The translations under genes were made by a program, and so were the position numbers. The notes beneath the pieces are model-generated. The model saw only the letters and a list, made by a program, of their open reading frames with translations, was not told the origin of the DNA and made no database searches. A stretch of DNA of 41,544 bases from Streptococcus sp. HMSC074B11 (GTDB lineage: Bacteria; Bacillota; Bacilli; Lactobacillales; Streptococcaceae), in NCBI RefSeq assembly GCF_001808705.1, contig NZ_KV794302.1, forward strand, positions 6,814 to 48,357, given 5' to 3'. This document shows positions 15,576 to 25,403 of this stretch, piece by piece (within the stretch, counting starts at the first letter, position 1; every line of letters begins with the position of its first letter).

Positions 15576-16559
15576 TTAGTGACCAAGATAGGTAAAGGGG
15601 ATCTCACTACCACACAACCAATTGTAAACTTGATCATTGACATGAACATTCATGGCCTCATGAGCGTATTCAGGCATGATACGATAACTCTTTTCACAAG
15701 TCAAACGGTTGTAAATAGCAAACTGAGTGATTGGATAGCAAACATCATCATCAAGCCCAGTAATCATTCGAACTTCCCCCTTAATGCGATGGGCAAGATT
15801 TTTTACATCGATATAGGCGAGCGTCTCCATAATCTGCTCTTCTGTCTCATGGAATGGATCATGGAACTTAAAATAACGAAAGAGTTCATCATAGGCTTCG
15901 CTGGTATTTCCAATCTCGAGTACCCGTCTAAAGTCTGATAAGAATGGATAAATAGCAACTGTACGCTTGATACGTAGATTTAGCCCCGCAGCCACTAGAG
16001 CTAGTGCCCCTCCTTGAGAAGCTCCATAGCTTGCTAATTGCCCCTCATCCACTTGTGGGAAACTAGCGACAATTTCAATCAACTGATAGATATCTAGATA
16101 GACATCTTTATAGAAGAGTTGCTCTTTTCCTTCTACTGCACCACGAATGATTTGGCCCTTAACTGTATTTCCGAGTGGTGAGCGTAAGCCATCTTGTGAG
16201 TATCCAGATTGTCCACGAACATCCATCGATACGACACCATAACCAGCTACTGTAAAGGCTAGCATATCTGTCCAATCCCAGCAACGTCCCATATAACCAT
16301 GGAAGTGGAAAATGACCGGTACTTTCTTTTCTGATTTTGGTAAGACTATACGCGCATAAACAAGACCATCACGGGTACCTTTAAAGGTTAACTCATAACA
16401 CTTCACATTTGGAATATGAAAGTTTCGTTCTTCTAGTTGGTAATCTGGCAGGACCGAAACCTTATCAATCTCCCCATCCCAAAAATCATCAAAATCATGA
16501 GGAACTTCATCCCTTCCTTTGTATGTTTTCATTTCTTCTATTAGTGCTGGATTTCTCAT
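15576..16559 (-). CDS. CE7-family acetyl esterase (acetyl xylan esterase / cephalosporin-C deacetylase type)
   Basis: A 327-residue alpha/beta hydrolase with the three CE7 signatures: RGQ (115-117), GASQG (179-183, nucleophile Ser181) and HE (300-301, catalytic His300). Asp271 in the GLDDDVC segment completes the triad. HGYMGRCWDW (88-97) fits the oxyanion loop. No signal peptide, so it acts in the cytoplasm. CE7 enzymes remove acetyl groups from small sugars. Its position upstream of the sialidases and a putative NanR box in its promoter suggest de-O-acetylation of imported or released O-acetyl sialic acids, which is inference. The start at 16559 has AAGGAGGG. It corresponds to the axe-type gene near nanA in pneumococcus. 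Confidence 0.9.
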   Translation of the reverse strand: MRNPALIEEMKTYKGRDEVPHDFDDFWDGEIDKVSVLPDYQLEERNFHIPNVKCYELTFKGTRDGLVYARIVLPKSEKKVPVIFHFHGYMGRCWDWTDMLAFTVAGYGVVSMDVRGQSGYSQDGLRSPLGNTVKGQIIRGAVEGKEQLFYKDVYLDIYQLIEIVASFPQVDEGQLASYGASQGGALALVAAGLNLRIKRTVAIYPFLSDFRRVLEIGNTSEAYDELFRYFKFHDPFHETEEQIMETLAYIDVKNLAHRIKGEVRMITGLDDDVCYPITQFAIYNRLTCEKSYRIMPEYAHEAMNVHVNDQVYNWLCGSEIPFTYLGH

Positions 16560-16575
16560 AAAACCCTCCTTAATT

Positions 16576-16591
16576 TTGTAACCGTTACCAT
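16576..16591. promoter_or_regulatory. cre site after the esterase -10
   Basis: TTGTAACCGTTACCAT matches the full WTGNAANCGNWNNCAW consensus and is nearly palindromic. It lies directly downstream of the -10, over the expected transcription start, so CcpA would block initiation. Confidence 0.7.
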
Positions 16592-16592
16592 A

Positions 16593-16621
16593 ACTCTAGC
16601 ACATATAGGTATGCTTTGCAA
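16593..16621 (-). promoter_or_regulatory. Esterase promoter
   Basis: TTGCAA (16616-16621), 17 bp, TAGAGT (16593-16598) with an upstream TG-C making an extended -10. It is poor in the -10 hexamer, fitting activator dependence. Confidence 0.6.
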
Positions 16622-16676
16622 GATGGATTTTTAAATAGAAAGTGATTTTAATTTTGAAGATTCATAAAAGCTTATC

Positions 16677-16690
16677 TGAAAGTAGTTTTA
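16677..16690. promoter_or_regulatory. Putative NanR box 5 (esterase promoter)
   Basis: TGAAAGTAGTTTTA, one mismatch in the right arm. Near edge 79 bp from the -10 and 56 bp from the -35, one base shorter than in the other four promoters. Confidence 0.6.
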
Positions 16691-16776
16691 TCTATTCCAT
16701 TCTGTCTAGATTCAATACACTTTCAAGGAAAACAGCTTCTTTGATCTCTCATCCAATTGTCATTGAAGACTAATCT

Positions 16777-16893
16777 TATACTCTTCAAAAATCAAATTCA
16801 AACTACGTCAGCTTTATCTGCAACCTCAAAGCCGTGCTTTGAGCAACCTGCGGCTAGCTTCCTAGTTTGCTCTTTGATTTTCATTGAGTATTA
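16777..16893 (+). repeat. BOX element without boxB (boxA-boxC), plus orientation
   Basis: About 117 bp, from TATACTCTTC through ACTACGTCAGC and AACCTGCGGCTAGC to TTTTCATTGAGTATTA. It matches the reverse complement of the BOX at 10844-10996 at both ends but lacks the middle segment. The two elements lie in opposite orientation on either side of the sialidase 2-esterase segment. Confidence 0.83.
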
Positions 16894-16947
16894 GCATGTT
16901 CTCGGGTATATAGTTGTCTATCTTTAAACTAGTTTTTTACAAAAATA

Positions 16948-16995
16948 AAAAAGTTTCATAATCTTAATAGAATTGTTCTATCAAGATTACAAAAC
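16948..16995 (-). terminator. Terminator of the ami operon
   Basis: 16953-16973 pairs with 16976-16995 (about 20 bp with two mismatches and a 2-nt tip), followed on the minus strand by TTTTTTATTTTTG. It lies immediately after the amiF stop codon. Confidence 0.88.
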
Positions 16996-17001
16996 TCTTT
17001 C

Positions 17002-17928
17002 TTATTTCAACTCTTTTTTATAGCGTTCCAACTCTGCTTGGTTTGCCCAAACATAGTGACCTGGACGAATTTCTACCATAGAAGGCTTATCAGTTTCATA
17101 ATCATGTTGATCTGGATCATAGACTTTCAAAACTTTTTTACGTTCCAAGATTGGGTCTGGAATAGGAACAGCTGATAGAAGTGCCTGTGTATATGGATGA
17201 ACTGGATTGTTAAACAATTCTTCAGTTTCAGCCACTTCAACAATGACACCCTTATAAATTACCGCAATACGATCAGAAATGAAACGAACTACTGACAAAT
17301 CGTGGGCGATAAAGAGATAAGTCAATCCTAATTCTTTTTGGAATTTCTTGAGCAAGTTCAAAACTTGGGCACGTACTGAAACGTCCAAGGCTGAAATTGG
17401 CTCATCCGCAATAACGAAGTCAGGTTGCATAACCAAGGCACGGGCAATCCCGATACGTTGACGTTGTCCACCTGAGAACTCATGTGGGTAACGTGTCAAG
17501 TGTTCAGCCAAAAGTCCCACTTCACGAATGATATTTTGGACTTTTTCTTTTCTTTCTTCTTCATCTTTAAATAAATGGTAGTTATAAAGACCTTCAGAAA
17601 TGATATAGTCAACTGTTGCACGTTCATTCAAACTTGCAGCAGGGTCCTGGAAAATCATTTGGATACGACGAATTAATTCCGAAGCTTGTTCACGTGATTT
17701 TTTACCATTAATTTTTTTACCTTCAAAGATGATATCACCTTTGCTAGTATCATTAAGACCGATAATAGCACGACCAATTGTTGTCTTACCACTACCAGAC
17801 TCTCCAACAAGTGAGAAAGTTTCTCCTTTGTTGATAAAGAAGTTCGCATTTTTAACAGCGACAAACTTTTTGCTTCCTTCACCGAAGGAAATTTCTAAGT
17901 CTTTAATTTCTACTAATTTTTCAGACAT
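17002..17928 (-). CDS. amiF: Oligopeptide ABC transporter ATP-binding protein AmiF
   Basis: One of two ATPases energising the Ami/Opp oligopeptide permease, 308 residues. Walker A GESGSGKT (about 43-50), Q-loop IFQDP, signature [14 protein letters not shown], Walker B FVIADEP and H-loop IAHDL are intact, followed by the oligopeptide/dipeptide C-terminal domain ([13 protein letters not shown]). I choose ATG 17928, preceded by AGGAGGAAGG; the frame open to 17997 would overlap amiE by 59 bp without its own ribosome site. Last gene of the operon, followed by a strong terminator. AmiF-type systems import nutrient and signal peptides and affect competence. Confidence 0.96.
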   Translation of the reverse strand: MSEKLVEIKDLEISFGEGSKKFVAVKNANFFINKGETFSLVGESGSGKTTIGRAIIGLNDTSKGDIIFEGKKINGKKSREQASELIRRIQMIFQDPAASLNERATVDYIISEGLYNYHLFKDEEERKEKVQNIIREVGLLAEHLTRYPHEFSGGQRQRIGIARALVMQPDFVIADEPISALDVSVRAQVLNLLKKFQKELGLTYLFIAHDLSVVRFISDRIAVIYKGVIVEVAETEELFNNPVHPYTQALLSAVPIPDPILERKKVLKVYDPDQHDYETDKPSMVEIRPGHYVWANQAELERYKKELK

Positions 17929-17938
17929 TTCCTTCCTC

Positions 17939-19006
17939 CTAGTCCTCAAGATGTGTAAAGCCCATCTTTTCACGAATCTTGTCGTGTAAATCTGCAATCA
18001 CCGATGGTTTTTCAACTTTTGGAGCTTGTTCATGAAGCAACCATGTCTTAGCCCAATGAGTATCAGATACTGCAAACTGAGGTGCTTTTTCCTCAAAGTC
18101 AATCTTCATAGCATAATCTGAACGAAGAGCAAAAGCATCTCCCTTCAATTCAGTATAAAGCGATGGAGGTGTTCCAGGGATTGAGTACAATTCACCTTTG
18201 TCATCCGCAAGTTGAGGCAAGCTCGACAAGAGGCTCCATGTATATGGATGACGTGGGTCGTAGAAGATTTCTTCAACAGTACCATACTCGATGATTTCAC
18301 CAGCATACATAACCGCAACTTTATCAGCGATACTTGCTACTACACCTAGGTCGTGGGTGATAAAGATTGTTGTAAAGTGGTATTCGTGTTGAAGTGACTT
18401 CAACAAATCAATAATCTGTGCCTGAATGGTCACGTCAAGAGCTGTTGTCGGCTCATCACAGATAAGAATGTCTGGACGACAGGCAAGAGCAATCGCAATA
18501 ACAATACGTTGACGCATTCCCCCAGAATATTGGAATGGATACTCGTCAAAACGTTTCTCAGAATCTGGAATACCAACTTTATTCATATAGTCAATAGCCA
18601 TCTCTTTAGCTTCTTGAGCAGTCTTGCCTTGGTGTTTAACAATAACTTCTGTGATTTGACTTCCGATTGTCTTGATTGGGTCTAGACTGGTCATCGGATC
18701 TTGGAAGATAGTTGCAATCTTCGCACCACGAATACTTTCCCATTCTTTATGAGAAGATAAGGCTGTCAAATCTTGTCCACGGTAATTAATACTACCTTGT
18801 GCAATACGACCATTTTCTTCCAACATTCCTGTGAATGTTTTTGTCAAAACTGATTTACCTGAACCTGACTCCCCAACTAAAGCAAGGACCTCTCCCTCAA
18901 TCAAATCGATGGAGACACCTCGAATAGCTGTCAAAATCTTGTCACGAACATCAAATTCCACGACAATATCTTGAGCAGTCAAAATTACATTTTTTCCTTT
19001 TATCAT
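17939..19006 (-). CDS. amiE: Oligopeptide ABC transporter ATP-binding protein AmiE
   Basis: The second ATPase (355 residues) of the Ami permease, OppD-like. Walker A GESGSGKS (about 44-51), signature [15 protein letters not shown], Walker [13 protein letters not shown] and the H-loop FITHDLG are present. The C-terminal oligopeptide-binding extension includes [12 protein letters not shown]. It would form a heterodimer with AmiF. It starts 8 bp after amiD and is 10 bp from amiF, so translation is tightly coupled. Confidence 0.96.
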   Translation of the reverse strand: MIKGKNVILTAQDIVVEFDVRDKILTAIRGVSIDLIEGEVLALVGESGSGKSVLTKTFTGMLEENGRIAQGSINYRGQDLTALSSHKEWESIRGAKIATIFQDPMTSLDPIKTIGSQITEVIVKHQGKTAQEAKEMAIDYMNKVGIPDSEKRFDEYPFQYSGGMRQRIVIAIALACRPDILICDEPTTALDVTIQAQIIDLLKSLQHEYHFTTIFITHDLGVVASIADKVAVMYAGEIIEYGTVEEIFYDPRHPYTWSLLSSLPQLADDKGELYSIPGTPPSLYTELKGDAFALRSDYAMKIDFEEKAPQFAVSDTHWAKTWLLHEQAPKVEKPSVIADLHDKIREKMGFTHLED

Positions 19007-19014
19007 GTCTACTC

Positions 19015-19941
19015 CTATCTATGTGTACGTGGATCACTAGCATCCGCTAGGTTTTGACCTACTACGAAAAGGGATAAGGATACCAAGACCAAAGTTGTCA
19101 ATGGAATCCAGAAGAGATATGCATTGGTTGTTACGTTCTGAGAATAATCTGAAATCAAACGTCCCAAACTTGGTACTGTAATCGGCAATCCAAGTCCAAA
19201 GAATGATAGGAAAGCTTCATATGAGATAAAGGATGGAAGCATTTGCGACGTACTCGTAACAATAACAGATACCAATTGTGGCATAATGTTTTTCACAATA
19301 ATCTTATAACTTGGTGTTCCCAAGGTTCGTGAAGCAAGGTTATACTCTAAATCACGGTAACGTAACATTTGGATACGAATTGAATGGGCAACACTAATCC
19401 AAGTGGTTACACTCATGGCAAAGATCAAATTCCAGAAACCTGCACCGATAGAGTAAGTCAAAACAATAACGATCAAAAGTGATGGGATATTGTTGATAAC
19501 GTTGTAGACTTCCATCATGATACGGTCAACTGATTTTGAGATTCCCCAAATTCCACCAATAACAACACCGATAAAAAGGTTGACAAAGGTCGCAATGACA
19601 GAAATCAAGATAGAGTTACGAGCTCCAAACCAGACACCATCAAAGAGAGATTTACCATTACTATCTGTACCAAACCAATACTCAGCATTTGGTTTAATGT
19701 AACGAGCGCTAAAATCATTTACCTTACTTACATCATTGAAGTCAAAATCAGAGAACATTGGGTAAATGAAACTCATCAAAACAATTGCAATCAAGATACC
19801 TAGCATGATTACTGTTGATTTCTTCTTCAAAAACTGTCTAAAGACAGAACCCCAGTATGAGTAGGCAGGAGCATCAATTGCTTCAGAGGCATAATCATCA
19901 CGTTTTACAAACTGAAATTTTTCATTACTAATTGTAGACAT
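19015..19941 (-). CDS. amiD: Oligopeptide ABC transporter permease AmiD
   Basis: A 308-residue OppC-type permease with about six membrane segments. The first is at roughly residues 43-62, preceded by the OppC N-terminal cytoplasmic segment, and a periplasmic-type loop with [15 protein letters not shown] sequence ([16 protein letters not shown]) follows. The EAA-type ATPase contact is near [19 protein letters not shown]. Its start codon overlaps the stop codon of amiC by one base. Pairs with AmiC. Confidence 0.95.
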   Translation of the reverse strand: MSTISNEKFQFVKRDDYASEAIDAPAYSYWGSVFRQFLKKKSTVIMLGILIAIVLMSFIYPMFSDFDFNDVSKVNDFSARYIKPNAEYWFGTDSNGKSLFDGVWFGARNSILISVIATFVNLFIGVVIGGIWGISKSVDRIMMEVYNVINNIPSLLIVIVLTYSIGAGFWNLIFAMSVTTWISVAHSIRIQMLRYRDLEYNLASRTLGTPSYKIIVKNIMPQLVSVIVTSTSQMLPSFISYEAFLSFFGLGLPITVPSLGRLISDYSQNVTTNAYLFWIPLTTLVLVSLSLFVVGQNLADASDPRTHR

Positions 19942-21437
19942 TATTTGCCTCCTTTCTCTGTCAATTTAATACGTGGGTCAATAATGGTCATCCAAATATC
20001 TCCAATAAGGTTTGAGAAGATTGAAACACAAGTGAAGATAAAGACGAGACCAACTACCATATTATTGTTTGAAGCCTTTACAGAGTCGATCAACATTTTA
20101 CCCATACCTGGGAAGGCGAAGACTGTTTCAGTAAGAGTTGCTCCACCAATAACACCAATGATAGCACCTGGAATACCAGAAACAAGTGGTACCATAGCAT
20201 TTTTAAAGATATGCTTATCAGAAATCTCTTTTTCAGACAAACCTTTTGCACGAGCAAAACGAACGAAATCTTGTGATTGCAAGTCAATCATATAACGGCG
20301 AATCCAAATTGCCATAGTAGGTGCTCCTAACAAGCCCAGAATCACGGCAGGAAGGACATAAGAACGCCAATCACCAGCACCCAAGATTGGGAATGAGTCT
20401 GGGAAGCCGATTGAAGAACCAATCAAACGAATAATATAAACTAAGGCAATCGTTGGAAGTGCCAACAAGAAAGTTAGAGTCCCTGTAGAGAAACTATCAA
20501 TCCAAGTATTTTTGAAACGAGCCATTGCTGAACCAAGAGGAATCGCAATCGCGTATGAAATCGAAAGACCAATCAAACCAGTGATAGCAGAACTTGCAAT
20601 CATAGATGGATACTGATAGTTGCTCTCAGTAGCAGTATATGGATCATCTTTACCGTAGTTCGCTACTTCACGAGCATCAGCTTGACTCGGAGATTTATAA
20701 GTTCTTGAGTAAATGTTAACTGATGATGTTTTCTTACCAGTTGGGAATTGGACTTCAGAAGTCTTTGTTTGTCCTTGTCCTTGTGTAATAACCTGAAGTA
20801 CAGGAGTGTTAGCGTATGTTGGGTAAGAATCTCCTAGGTTCAAGTTCACAAAGTTTTGGTGAACAAATGGGAACTGACTATTGAAGTACAAGAGGTATTT
20901 ATGTTTAGTACCTGAACCCACAAGAGACCAGCCGATAGCAGGGTCATTCTCAAAACGCAAATAACGCTCTAAGTTTGGATTTTCTGGATCTTGAATCTTG
21001 TTTGTATGGTCAATATCAAGCAAGTTTGCATAGAATTTGAACACACGTTCAAAAATTGGAATTTCACGTGTAGCGTAGAATTGTCCACTCTCTGTAAACT
21101 CACCTAGAGTCCAACCATTACCAAGTTGTTGGATATATTTTTCATAGATAGCTTTATTTGTATCATTTGCATCTACTGTAACAGAAGAATCAATGCTACT
21201 AGCTTTTTCCTGCAACTCTTTCGTATCGTAATATTCGATATAACCCATACGCTCAAAAACGGTATTTTCATAGTTATCACGTTTATCAGCCGTTGTTGCA
21301 ATTTTATTGTAGTTAGTATCTTGTTTGAAGATCAACTTCCGTGGAACCATCGTATAGATGATTGTGTAAATCAAGGTCGTTACTAAGAAAATAGAAACCA
21401 ACGACCGCAAGATACGCATAAAAACATATTTTTTCAT
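19941..21437 (-). CDS. amiC: Oligopeptide ABC transporter permease AmiC
   Basis: A 498-residue OppB-type permease. The N-terminal membrane segment (about 8-28) is followed by an unusually long extracellular domain of about 250 residues, typical of streptococcal AmiC and much longer than Gram-negative OppB. The remaining membrane segments are in the C-terminal 230 residues. The ATPase contact motif is [17 protein letters not shown]. Separated from amiA by a short hairpin (21461-21490), which may lower permease expression relative to the binding protein. Confidence 0.95.
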   Translation of the reverse strand: MKKYVFMRILRSLVSIFLVTTLIYTIIYTMVPRKLIFKQDTNYNKIATTADKRDNYENTVFERMGYIEYYDTKELQEKASSIDSSVTVDANDTNKAIYEKYIQQLGNGWTLGEFTESGQFYATREIPIFERVFKFYANLLDIDHTNKIQDPENPNLERYLRFENDPAIGWSLVGSGTKHKYLLYFNSQFPFVHQNFVNLNLGDSYPTYANTPVLQVITQGQGQTKTSEVQFPTGKKTSSVNIYSRTYKSPSQADAREVANYGKDDPYTATESNYQYPSMIASSAITGLIGLSISYAIAIPLGSAMARFKNTWIDSFSTGTLTFLLALPTIALVYIIRLIGSSIGFPDSFPILGAGDWRSYVLPAVILGLLGAPTMAIWIRRYMIDLQSQDFVRFARAKGLSEKEISDKHIFKNAMVPLVSGIPGAIIGVIGGATLTETVFAFPGMGKMLIDSVKASNNNMVVGLVFIFTCVSIFSNLIGDIWMTIIDPRIKLTEKGGK

Positions 21438-21460
21438 ATTATTTCCTTTTAAATCCCAAA

Positions 21461-21490
21461 AGAACCTTCTCCTTTAGGAGAGAAAGTTCT
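21461..21490 (-). terminator. Partial terminator/processing hairpin between amiA and amiC
   Basis: AGAACCTTCTCC pairs imperfectly with GGAGAGAAAGTTCT, with a TTTA tip; the transcribed strand continues with TTTTGGGATTT. It probably permits read-through to amiC and stabilises amiA mRNA. Confidence 0.6.
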
Positions 21491-21502
21491 GATGAGCATT
21501 AT

Positions 21503-23482
21503 TTATTTCACATGACTCGCTAACTCTTTTTGAGCTTTTTCATTTGATTCAGCTTTTTCTTTGAGCCATTTTTCACGAGCTTCTTTGTACTCCTTGGTTG
21601 TTACAGTGTTAGATTGCAATTTAAGGTACTTGAAGTATACATCTGAACTTTTATCACCAGATTGAGTGTAAGAGGCTGAGAATGGTACTACACGAGAGAT
21701 AACTGGTGCCGCTCCTGAAGATGACATAGCTGGAAGGAATAGTGAGCTATCTGTCAACCAAGCTTGAGCTGCTGCATATTTCTCATAACGTTTATTAAGA
21801 TCAGTTGTTTCACTACCAGCTTCTTCAAGCAACTTGTCGTAGTCTTTCAAACCAACTTGAGCAACCGCTGGGTTTGATGGATTATCATAGCCCATGTAAG
21901 TTTTTGTTTGCTCGCTATTACTTGTTTGCAAGATATCAAGGTAAGTTGATGGATCTTGATAGTCTGGATTCCATCCAACAGCTCCTGATAGATCCCAATC
22001 CTCAGCTGCTGCATTCGGAGCATAATAAGTGATGTTAAATAATTCATCCTTTGTTACTTGTTGAATGTCGATGACTACATTTTCTTCACCAAGAACTTTT
22101 TCAACAGATTGTTTAAAGGACTGAATACGAGCAATGTAGCTCTTAGCAGTTTGGTCAACTGGAATATCCAAGTGAATTGGGAATTTCACGCCATCTGCTT
22201 CCAAAGTTTTCTTAGCTTTAGCAAATTCTGCTTTTGCTTTATCAGCATTGTAAAGACCATCTTGCCCATCTGCAAAGTTTACATCTTTCCACTCATCACC
22301 ATAAGAAACAACTTTCTCGGTAACCAAGTCACCGAAGGTTTTTTCACCCGCAGTAACAAAGTCTGGTTTTACGAAGAGGTTACGAACAGAAAGGGCTGCC
22401 CCATCTTCACCATTAAGTTGTGCAGAGTATGATGTCCGATCAAATGCAAAGTTCAAAGCTTGACGGAAGTCTTTATTAAGAAGGGCTTTCTTAGTAGAAG
22501 TCTTTTCTTCGTCAGTTGTTTTTGATGTATATTTATAGCTTTGACGGTCAATATTAACACCCAAACCAGCAATACCAGCTCCTTGTGGAGTATAGTAAAT
22601 ATTGTCTTTGTATGTTTCTGCTATTTTAGAATAATTTGAACTTGTTGGGAAGAGACGGGCATAACTGTATGCACCGCTTGTAAAGTTACGTTCGATTGAT
22701 TCTTGGTCTGAACCATCATAGAACGCAAGCGTCACAGTGTCTAAGTGAACATTATCTTTATCCCAATATTGCTCATTCTTTACAAACTCAACAGAAGACT
22801 TAGCAGTCAACCCTTTAAGCAAGAAAGGTCCATTGTAAAGCAATGATGTTGGATCTGTTGACTTACCAAAGTCTGAGCCTTTTGATTTTTCAAATTCTGC
22901 ATTCAAAGGCCAGAAGATTGCATAAGACATTTTAGAGTTCCAGTATGGCTCTGGTTTGTTCAAAGTGTATTGAAGAGTGTAATCGTCAACAGCTTTTACA
23001 CCAACAGTTGAAAAGTCAGTTGAGTTTCCAGCCACATAATCTGCCAAACCTTTTACAGAATCTTGAGCAAGATACAATGCTTCTGATTTCTTATCAGCTG
23101 CGTGTTTCAAACCTGTAACAAAGTCTTTTGCAGTTACTTCTGCGTATTCTTCACCATCAGATGTGAGCCATTTTACACCTTTACGAATCTTATAAGTGTA
23201 TGTCAATCCATCTTGAGACACTGACCAGTCTTCTGCAACTGCAGGAGTAAGGTTACCATATTTATCATTTGTAAAGAGTCCATCGATACCATTTGAAGTG
23301 ACAACTTTTGTACTTTGTTTACCAGAGATAAGGTAGTCCAATGTTTCTGGATCAGCTGTATACACATATCCGTAGGCTTTTGGAGCCTCAGCATTAGATG
23401 ATTTGGAGGAACCGCAAGCGGCGAGAACACCTGTTGCAAGTAGGGCTACGCCTGCTACTGCAAAAATCCGACTTTTTTTCAT
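21503..23482 (-). CDS. amiA: Oligopeptide-binding lipoprotein AmiA
   Basis: A 659-residue substrate-binding lipoprotein (SBP family 5) of the Ami oligopeptide permease. Signal peptide with lipobox LAAC and Cys23, then the OppA-like fold starting at YTADPETLDYL (about residue 38), with SBP-5 elements such as AEDWSVSQDGLTYTYKIRKGVKW. I choose ATG 23482, which has AGAGGAG upstream. The reading frame stays open to 23698, but that extension would cross the amiA promoter and antisense the tRNA gene. Promoter at 23523-23551. The length equals that of pneumococcal AmiA as I remember it. Peptides delivered here feed nutrition and peptide signalling. Confidence 0.96.
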   Translation of the reverse strand: MKKSRIFAVAGVALLATGVLAACGSSKSSNAEAPKAYGYVYTADPETLDYLISGKQSTKVVTSNGIDGLFTNDKYGNLTPAVAEDWSVSQDGLTYTYKIRKGVKWLTSDGEEYAEVTAKDFVTGLKHAADKKSEALYLAQDSVKGLADYVAGNSTDFSTVGVKAVDDYTLQYTLNKPEPYWNSKMSYAIFWPLNAEFEKSKGSDFGKSTDPTSLLYNGPFLLKGLTAKSSVEFVKNEQYWDKDNVHLDTVTLAFYDGSDQESIERNFTSGAYSYARLFPTSSNYSKIAETYKDNIYYTPQGAGIAGLGVNIDRQSYKYTSKTTDEEKTSTKKALLNKDFRQALNFAFDRTSYSAQLNGEDGAALSVRNLFVKPDFVTAGEKTFGDLVTEKVVSYGDEWKDVNFADGQDGLYNADKAKAEFAKAKKTLEADGVKFPIHLDIPVDQTAKSYIARIQSFKQSVEKVLGEENVVIDIQQVTKDELFNITYYAPNAAAEDWDLSGAVGWNPDYQDPSTYLDILQTSNSEQTKTYMGYDNPSNPAVAQVGLKDYDKLLEEAGSETTDLNKRYEKYAAAQAWLTDSSLFLPAMSSSGAAPVISRVVPFSASYTQSGDKSSDVYFKYLKLQSNTVTTKEYKEAREKWLKEKAESNEKAQKELASHVK

Positions 23483-23522
23483 ATTACTTAACTCCTCTTT
23501 TGAAATTAATAAGATAATGCTT

Positions 23523-23551
23523 ATTATACCACAACAGCTCAAAAAAGTAAA
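23523..23551 (-). promoter_or_regulatory. ami operon promoter
   Basis: TTTACT (23546-23551), 17 bp, TATAAT (23523-23528) with TG-G before it (extended -10), about 40 bp before the amiA start. It is divergent from the tRNA-Cys promoter. Confidence 0.75.
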
Positions 23552-23621
23552 CGAATTTTCAGAATATTTTGTCGCATACCTTTTGCAAACAGGAAAACTT
23601 ACATTTTCAGAAAAGAAACTA

Positions 23622-23650
23622 TTGACGAGATTTAATTTAAAAGGTATAAT
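23622..23650 (+). promoter_or_regulatory. tRNA-Cys promoter
   Basis: TTGACG (23622-23627), 17 bp, TATAAT (23645-23650): near-consensus, as expected for a stable RNA gene, with the tRNA starting 13 bp later. Confidence 0.8.
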
Positions 23651-23662
23651 AATAAAAGTTAA

Positions 23663-23733
23663 GGCGGTATAGCCAAGTGGTAAGGCACGGCTCTGCAAAA
23701 GCTTGATCGTCGGTTCAAATCCGTCTACCGCCT
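23663..23733 (+). tRNA. tRNA-Cys (anticodon GCA)
   Basis: 71 nt; acceptor arms GGCGGTA and TACCGCC pair fully. D-arm with AAGTGGTAAGGC, anticodon loop CTCTGCAAA with GCA at 23695-23697, T-arm with GGTTCAAATCC, and discriminator base U as typical for tRNA-Cys. CCA is not encoded. It stands alone with its own promoter and terminator on the plus strand. Confidence 0.97.
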
Positions 23734-23743
23734 CTATATTATC

Positions 23744-23771
23744 AAAGGCTCCTACAGGAGTCTTTTCTTTT
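23744..23771 (+). terminator. tRNA-Cys terminator
   Basis: GGCTCCT (23747-23753) pairs with AGGAGTC (23756-23762, one G-U) followed by TTTTCTTTTT. Confidence 0.85.
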
Positions 23772-23781
23772 TGACTACTAA

Positions 23782-23816
23782 AAAAGCTTTATCAGTTCTG
23801 CTCTGATAAAGCTTTT
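23782..23816. terminator. Terminator of the CNNM/CorC gene (bidirectional)
   Basis: A 14-bp stem (23782-23795 with 23803-23816) with a 7-nt loop; on the minus strand it continues into TTTTTTAG. It overlaps the region just after the stop of the gene at 23820. Confidence 0.85.
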
Positions 23817-23819
23817 GTT

Positions 23820-25151
23820 CTATTCTGTTTCTTCTTCTGATTCGAGTTCTTGAATTTGAACCTTCAGCTTGGTCACACGACCATTTTTGACTTTGTCATT
23901 AGTCAATGTAATATGTTTGTTTGCACTTTCCAATTCATAGCTAAGTTTTTCAGTTGTTGGAATAGTCCCTACACCAGTCAAATAATAACCAGCAATTGTA
24001 TCTACATCATCACTTTCAAGTTCAACATCGAAATAACTATTGAAGTCGTTCAAGTTCATCGTACCTTGAACAATATAGGTATTCTCACCAATAGTATGAA
24101 CGTAAACCTCAGCACGGTCAGTTTCGTCATCAATCTCTCCGACAATCTCCTCAAGAAGATCCTCTAGTGTAACTAGACCAGCCATACCACCATACTCATC
24201 CAAAAGGATTGCCATCTGTCTTTGAGTATTTCTGAACTCTTTTAATAAATCATCCACAAAAATCGTTTCAGGTACAAAGAGTGGATCTTGTAAGATTCGC
24301 TTCCAGACGATATTGTCAAATCCGCTGACAAAGGCTTCTTTAAGGAGGCTCTTGGTATGAACCAAACCAATTACATTGTCCTTGTCACCATCATAAACAG
24401 GAATACGAGAAAAGTTCTGTTTCAAGATACTTTGGATAATAGTTTGAGTATCATCCTGAATATCTACCATAAAGGCATCTGTTCGAGGAACCATGACTTC
24501 ACGTGCCATGAGCTCGTCGAGTGAGAAAATCCCCTGCAACATTTCAATTTCATCAGCATCCAAGGTTTCTTCACTCTTAGTTAGCATATACTCAATCTCA
24601 TCCCGAGTCATTTTTTCATCTGCATCGTCAAATGTCATCGGTGTCAAACGACTCAAAAGGTTAGTTGATGCGGATAGCATCCATACAAAGGGACTCACAA
24701 CCTTACCGAGACCAATGATAAACGGTACTGTTCTGATGGCCAAGGCATCCTTAAGATTTAGAGCAATTCGCTTGGGATAAAGCTCGCCAAAAACGATAGA
24801 AATATAGGTCAAGAAAGCTAATGATAAGAAGCTAGCTACCGCATAGGCAGTCTCGCTATTTCCCATCCAAGAGGCGATCAACTCTCCAAGTGAATCGGCT
24901 AGTTTAGCCCCTGACAAGATCGTAATTAAGGTGATACCAACTTGAATGGTTGATAAAAAGTGATTCGGGTTTTCAAGTACCTTTAGTAAACGGATATAGC
25001 GTTTATCTCCCTCTTCAGCTTTTTGCTCAACACGTGAACGACTAAGTGAAACCATGGCCATTTCTGTTGCAGAGAAAAAGGCATTTAAAAAGGTCAAAAC
25101 AACTAATAAAACAAATTGCAGTAACAAATCCTGACTGCTCGGGTCTTCCAT
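23820..25151 (-). CDS. Hemolysin/CorC-family transporter-associated protein (CNNM-CBS-CorC_HlyC)
   Basis: A 443-residue membrane protein with an N-terminal CNNM (DUF21) domain of about four membrane segments (residues about 9-175, including the FFSATEMAM signature), a tandem CBS domain pair (about 200-325) and a C-terminal CorC_HlyC domain (about 345-430). Members are linked to magnesium/cobalt export or Mg homeostasis; the label hemolysin is historical. I choose ATG 25151, with AGGAGAAGG upstream; the longer frame from 25184 has no ribosome site. An extended -10 (TGG-TATAAT, 25183-25191) gives a leader of about 25 nt. Single-gene unit. Confidence 0.9.
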   Translation of the reverse strand: MEDPSSQDLLLQFVLLVVLTFLNAFFSATEMAMVSLSRSRVEQKAEEGDKRYIRLLKVLENPNHFLSTIQVGITLITILSGAKLADSLGELIASWMGNSETAYAVASFLSLAFLTYISIVFGELYPKRIALNLKDALAIRTVPFIIGLGKVVSPFVWMLSASTNLLSRLTPMTFDDADEKMTRDEIEYMLTKSEETLDADEIEMLQGIFSLDELMAREVMVPRTDAFMVDIQDDTQTIIQSILKQNFSRIPVYDGDKDNVIGLVHTKSLLKEAFVSGFDNIVWKRILQDPLFVPETIFVDDLLKEFRNTQRQMAILLDEYGGMAGLVTLEDLLEEIVGEIDDETDRAEVYVHTIGENTYIVQGTMNLNDFNSYFDVELESDDVDTIAGYYLTGVGTIPTTEKLSYELESANKHITLTNDKVKNGRVTKLKVQIQELESEEETE

Positions 25152-25370
25152 TTTCCTTCTCCTAAAAAGTATAATTGAAACCATTATACCATATTTTCCA
25201 ATTTTTACACATTAATTTTCAATTTCTATGATAAAGGGGCGCTGAATAGAGAGCCGCAATCCAAGTCTCGACGCCCTAGTTCAAGCCTTGTGAATCTTTA
25301 AAAAAGCTCTTTAAAATCAGAAGTGCAAAAAACAAGCAATCGTTTCTACAGTTCATGACTAATAAAAAAC

Positions 25371-25395
25371 GAGGTTGGGATTTTTCCTCAACCTC
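25371..25395 (-). terminator. Terminator of endA
   Basis: GAGGTTGGGA pairs with TCCTCAACCTC with one bulge; on the minus strand GTTTTTTATT follows. The remainder of the 25185-25403 gap holds the CNNM promoter and no gene that I can see. Confidence 0.8.
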
Positions 25396-25403
25396 TTGAT
25401 CAA

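Noticed and set aside
23483..23698. N-terminal extension of AmiA to 23698
   Set aside because: It would run through the ami promoter and antisense to tRNA-Cys; the lipoprotein signal peptide and ribosome site place the start at 23482.
25185..25403. Possible small gene or RNA in the gap between the CNNM gene and endA
   Set aside because: Short frames lack start signals; aside from the CNNM promoter and the endA terminator only a weak GGGGCG/CGCCC pairing is visible.
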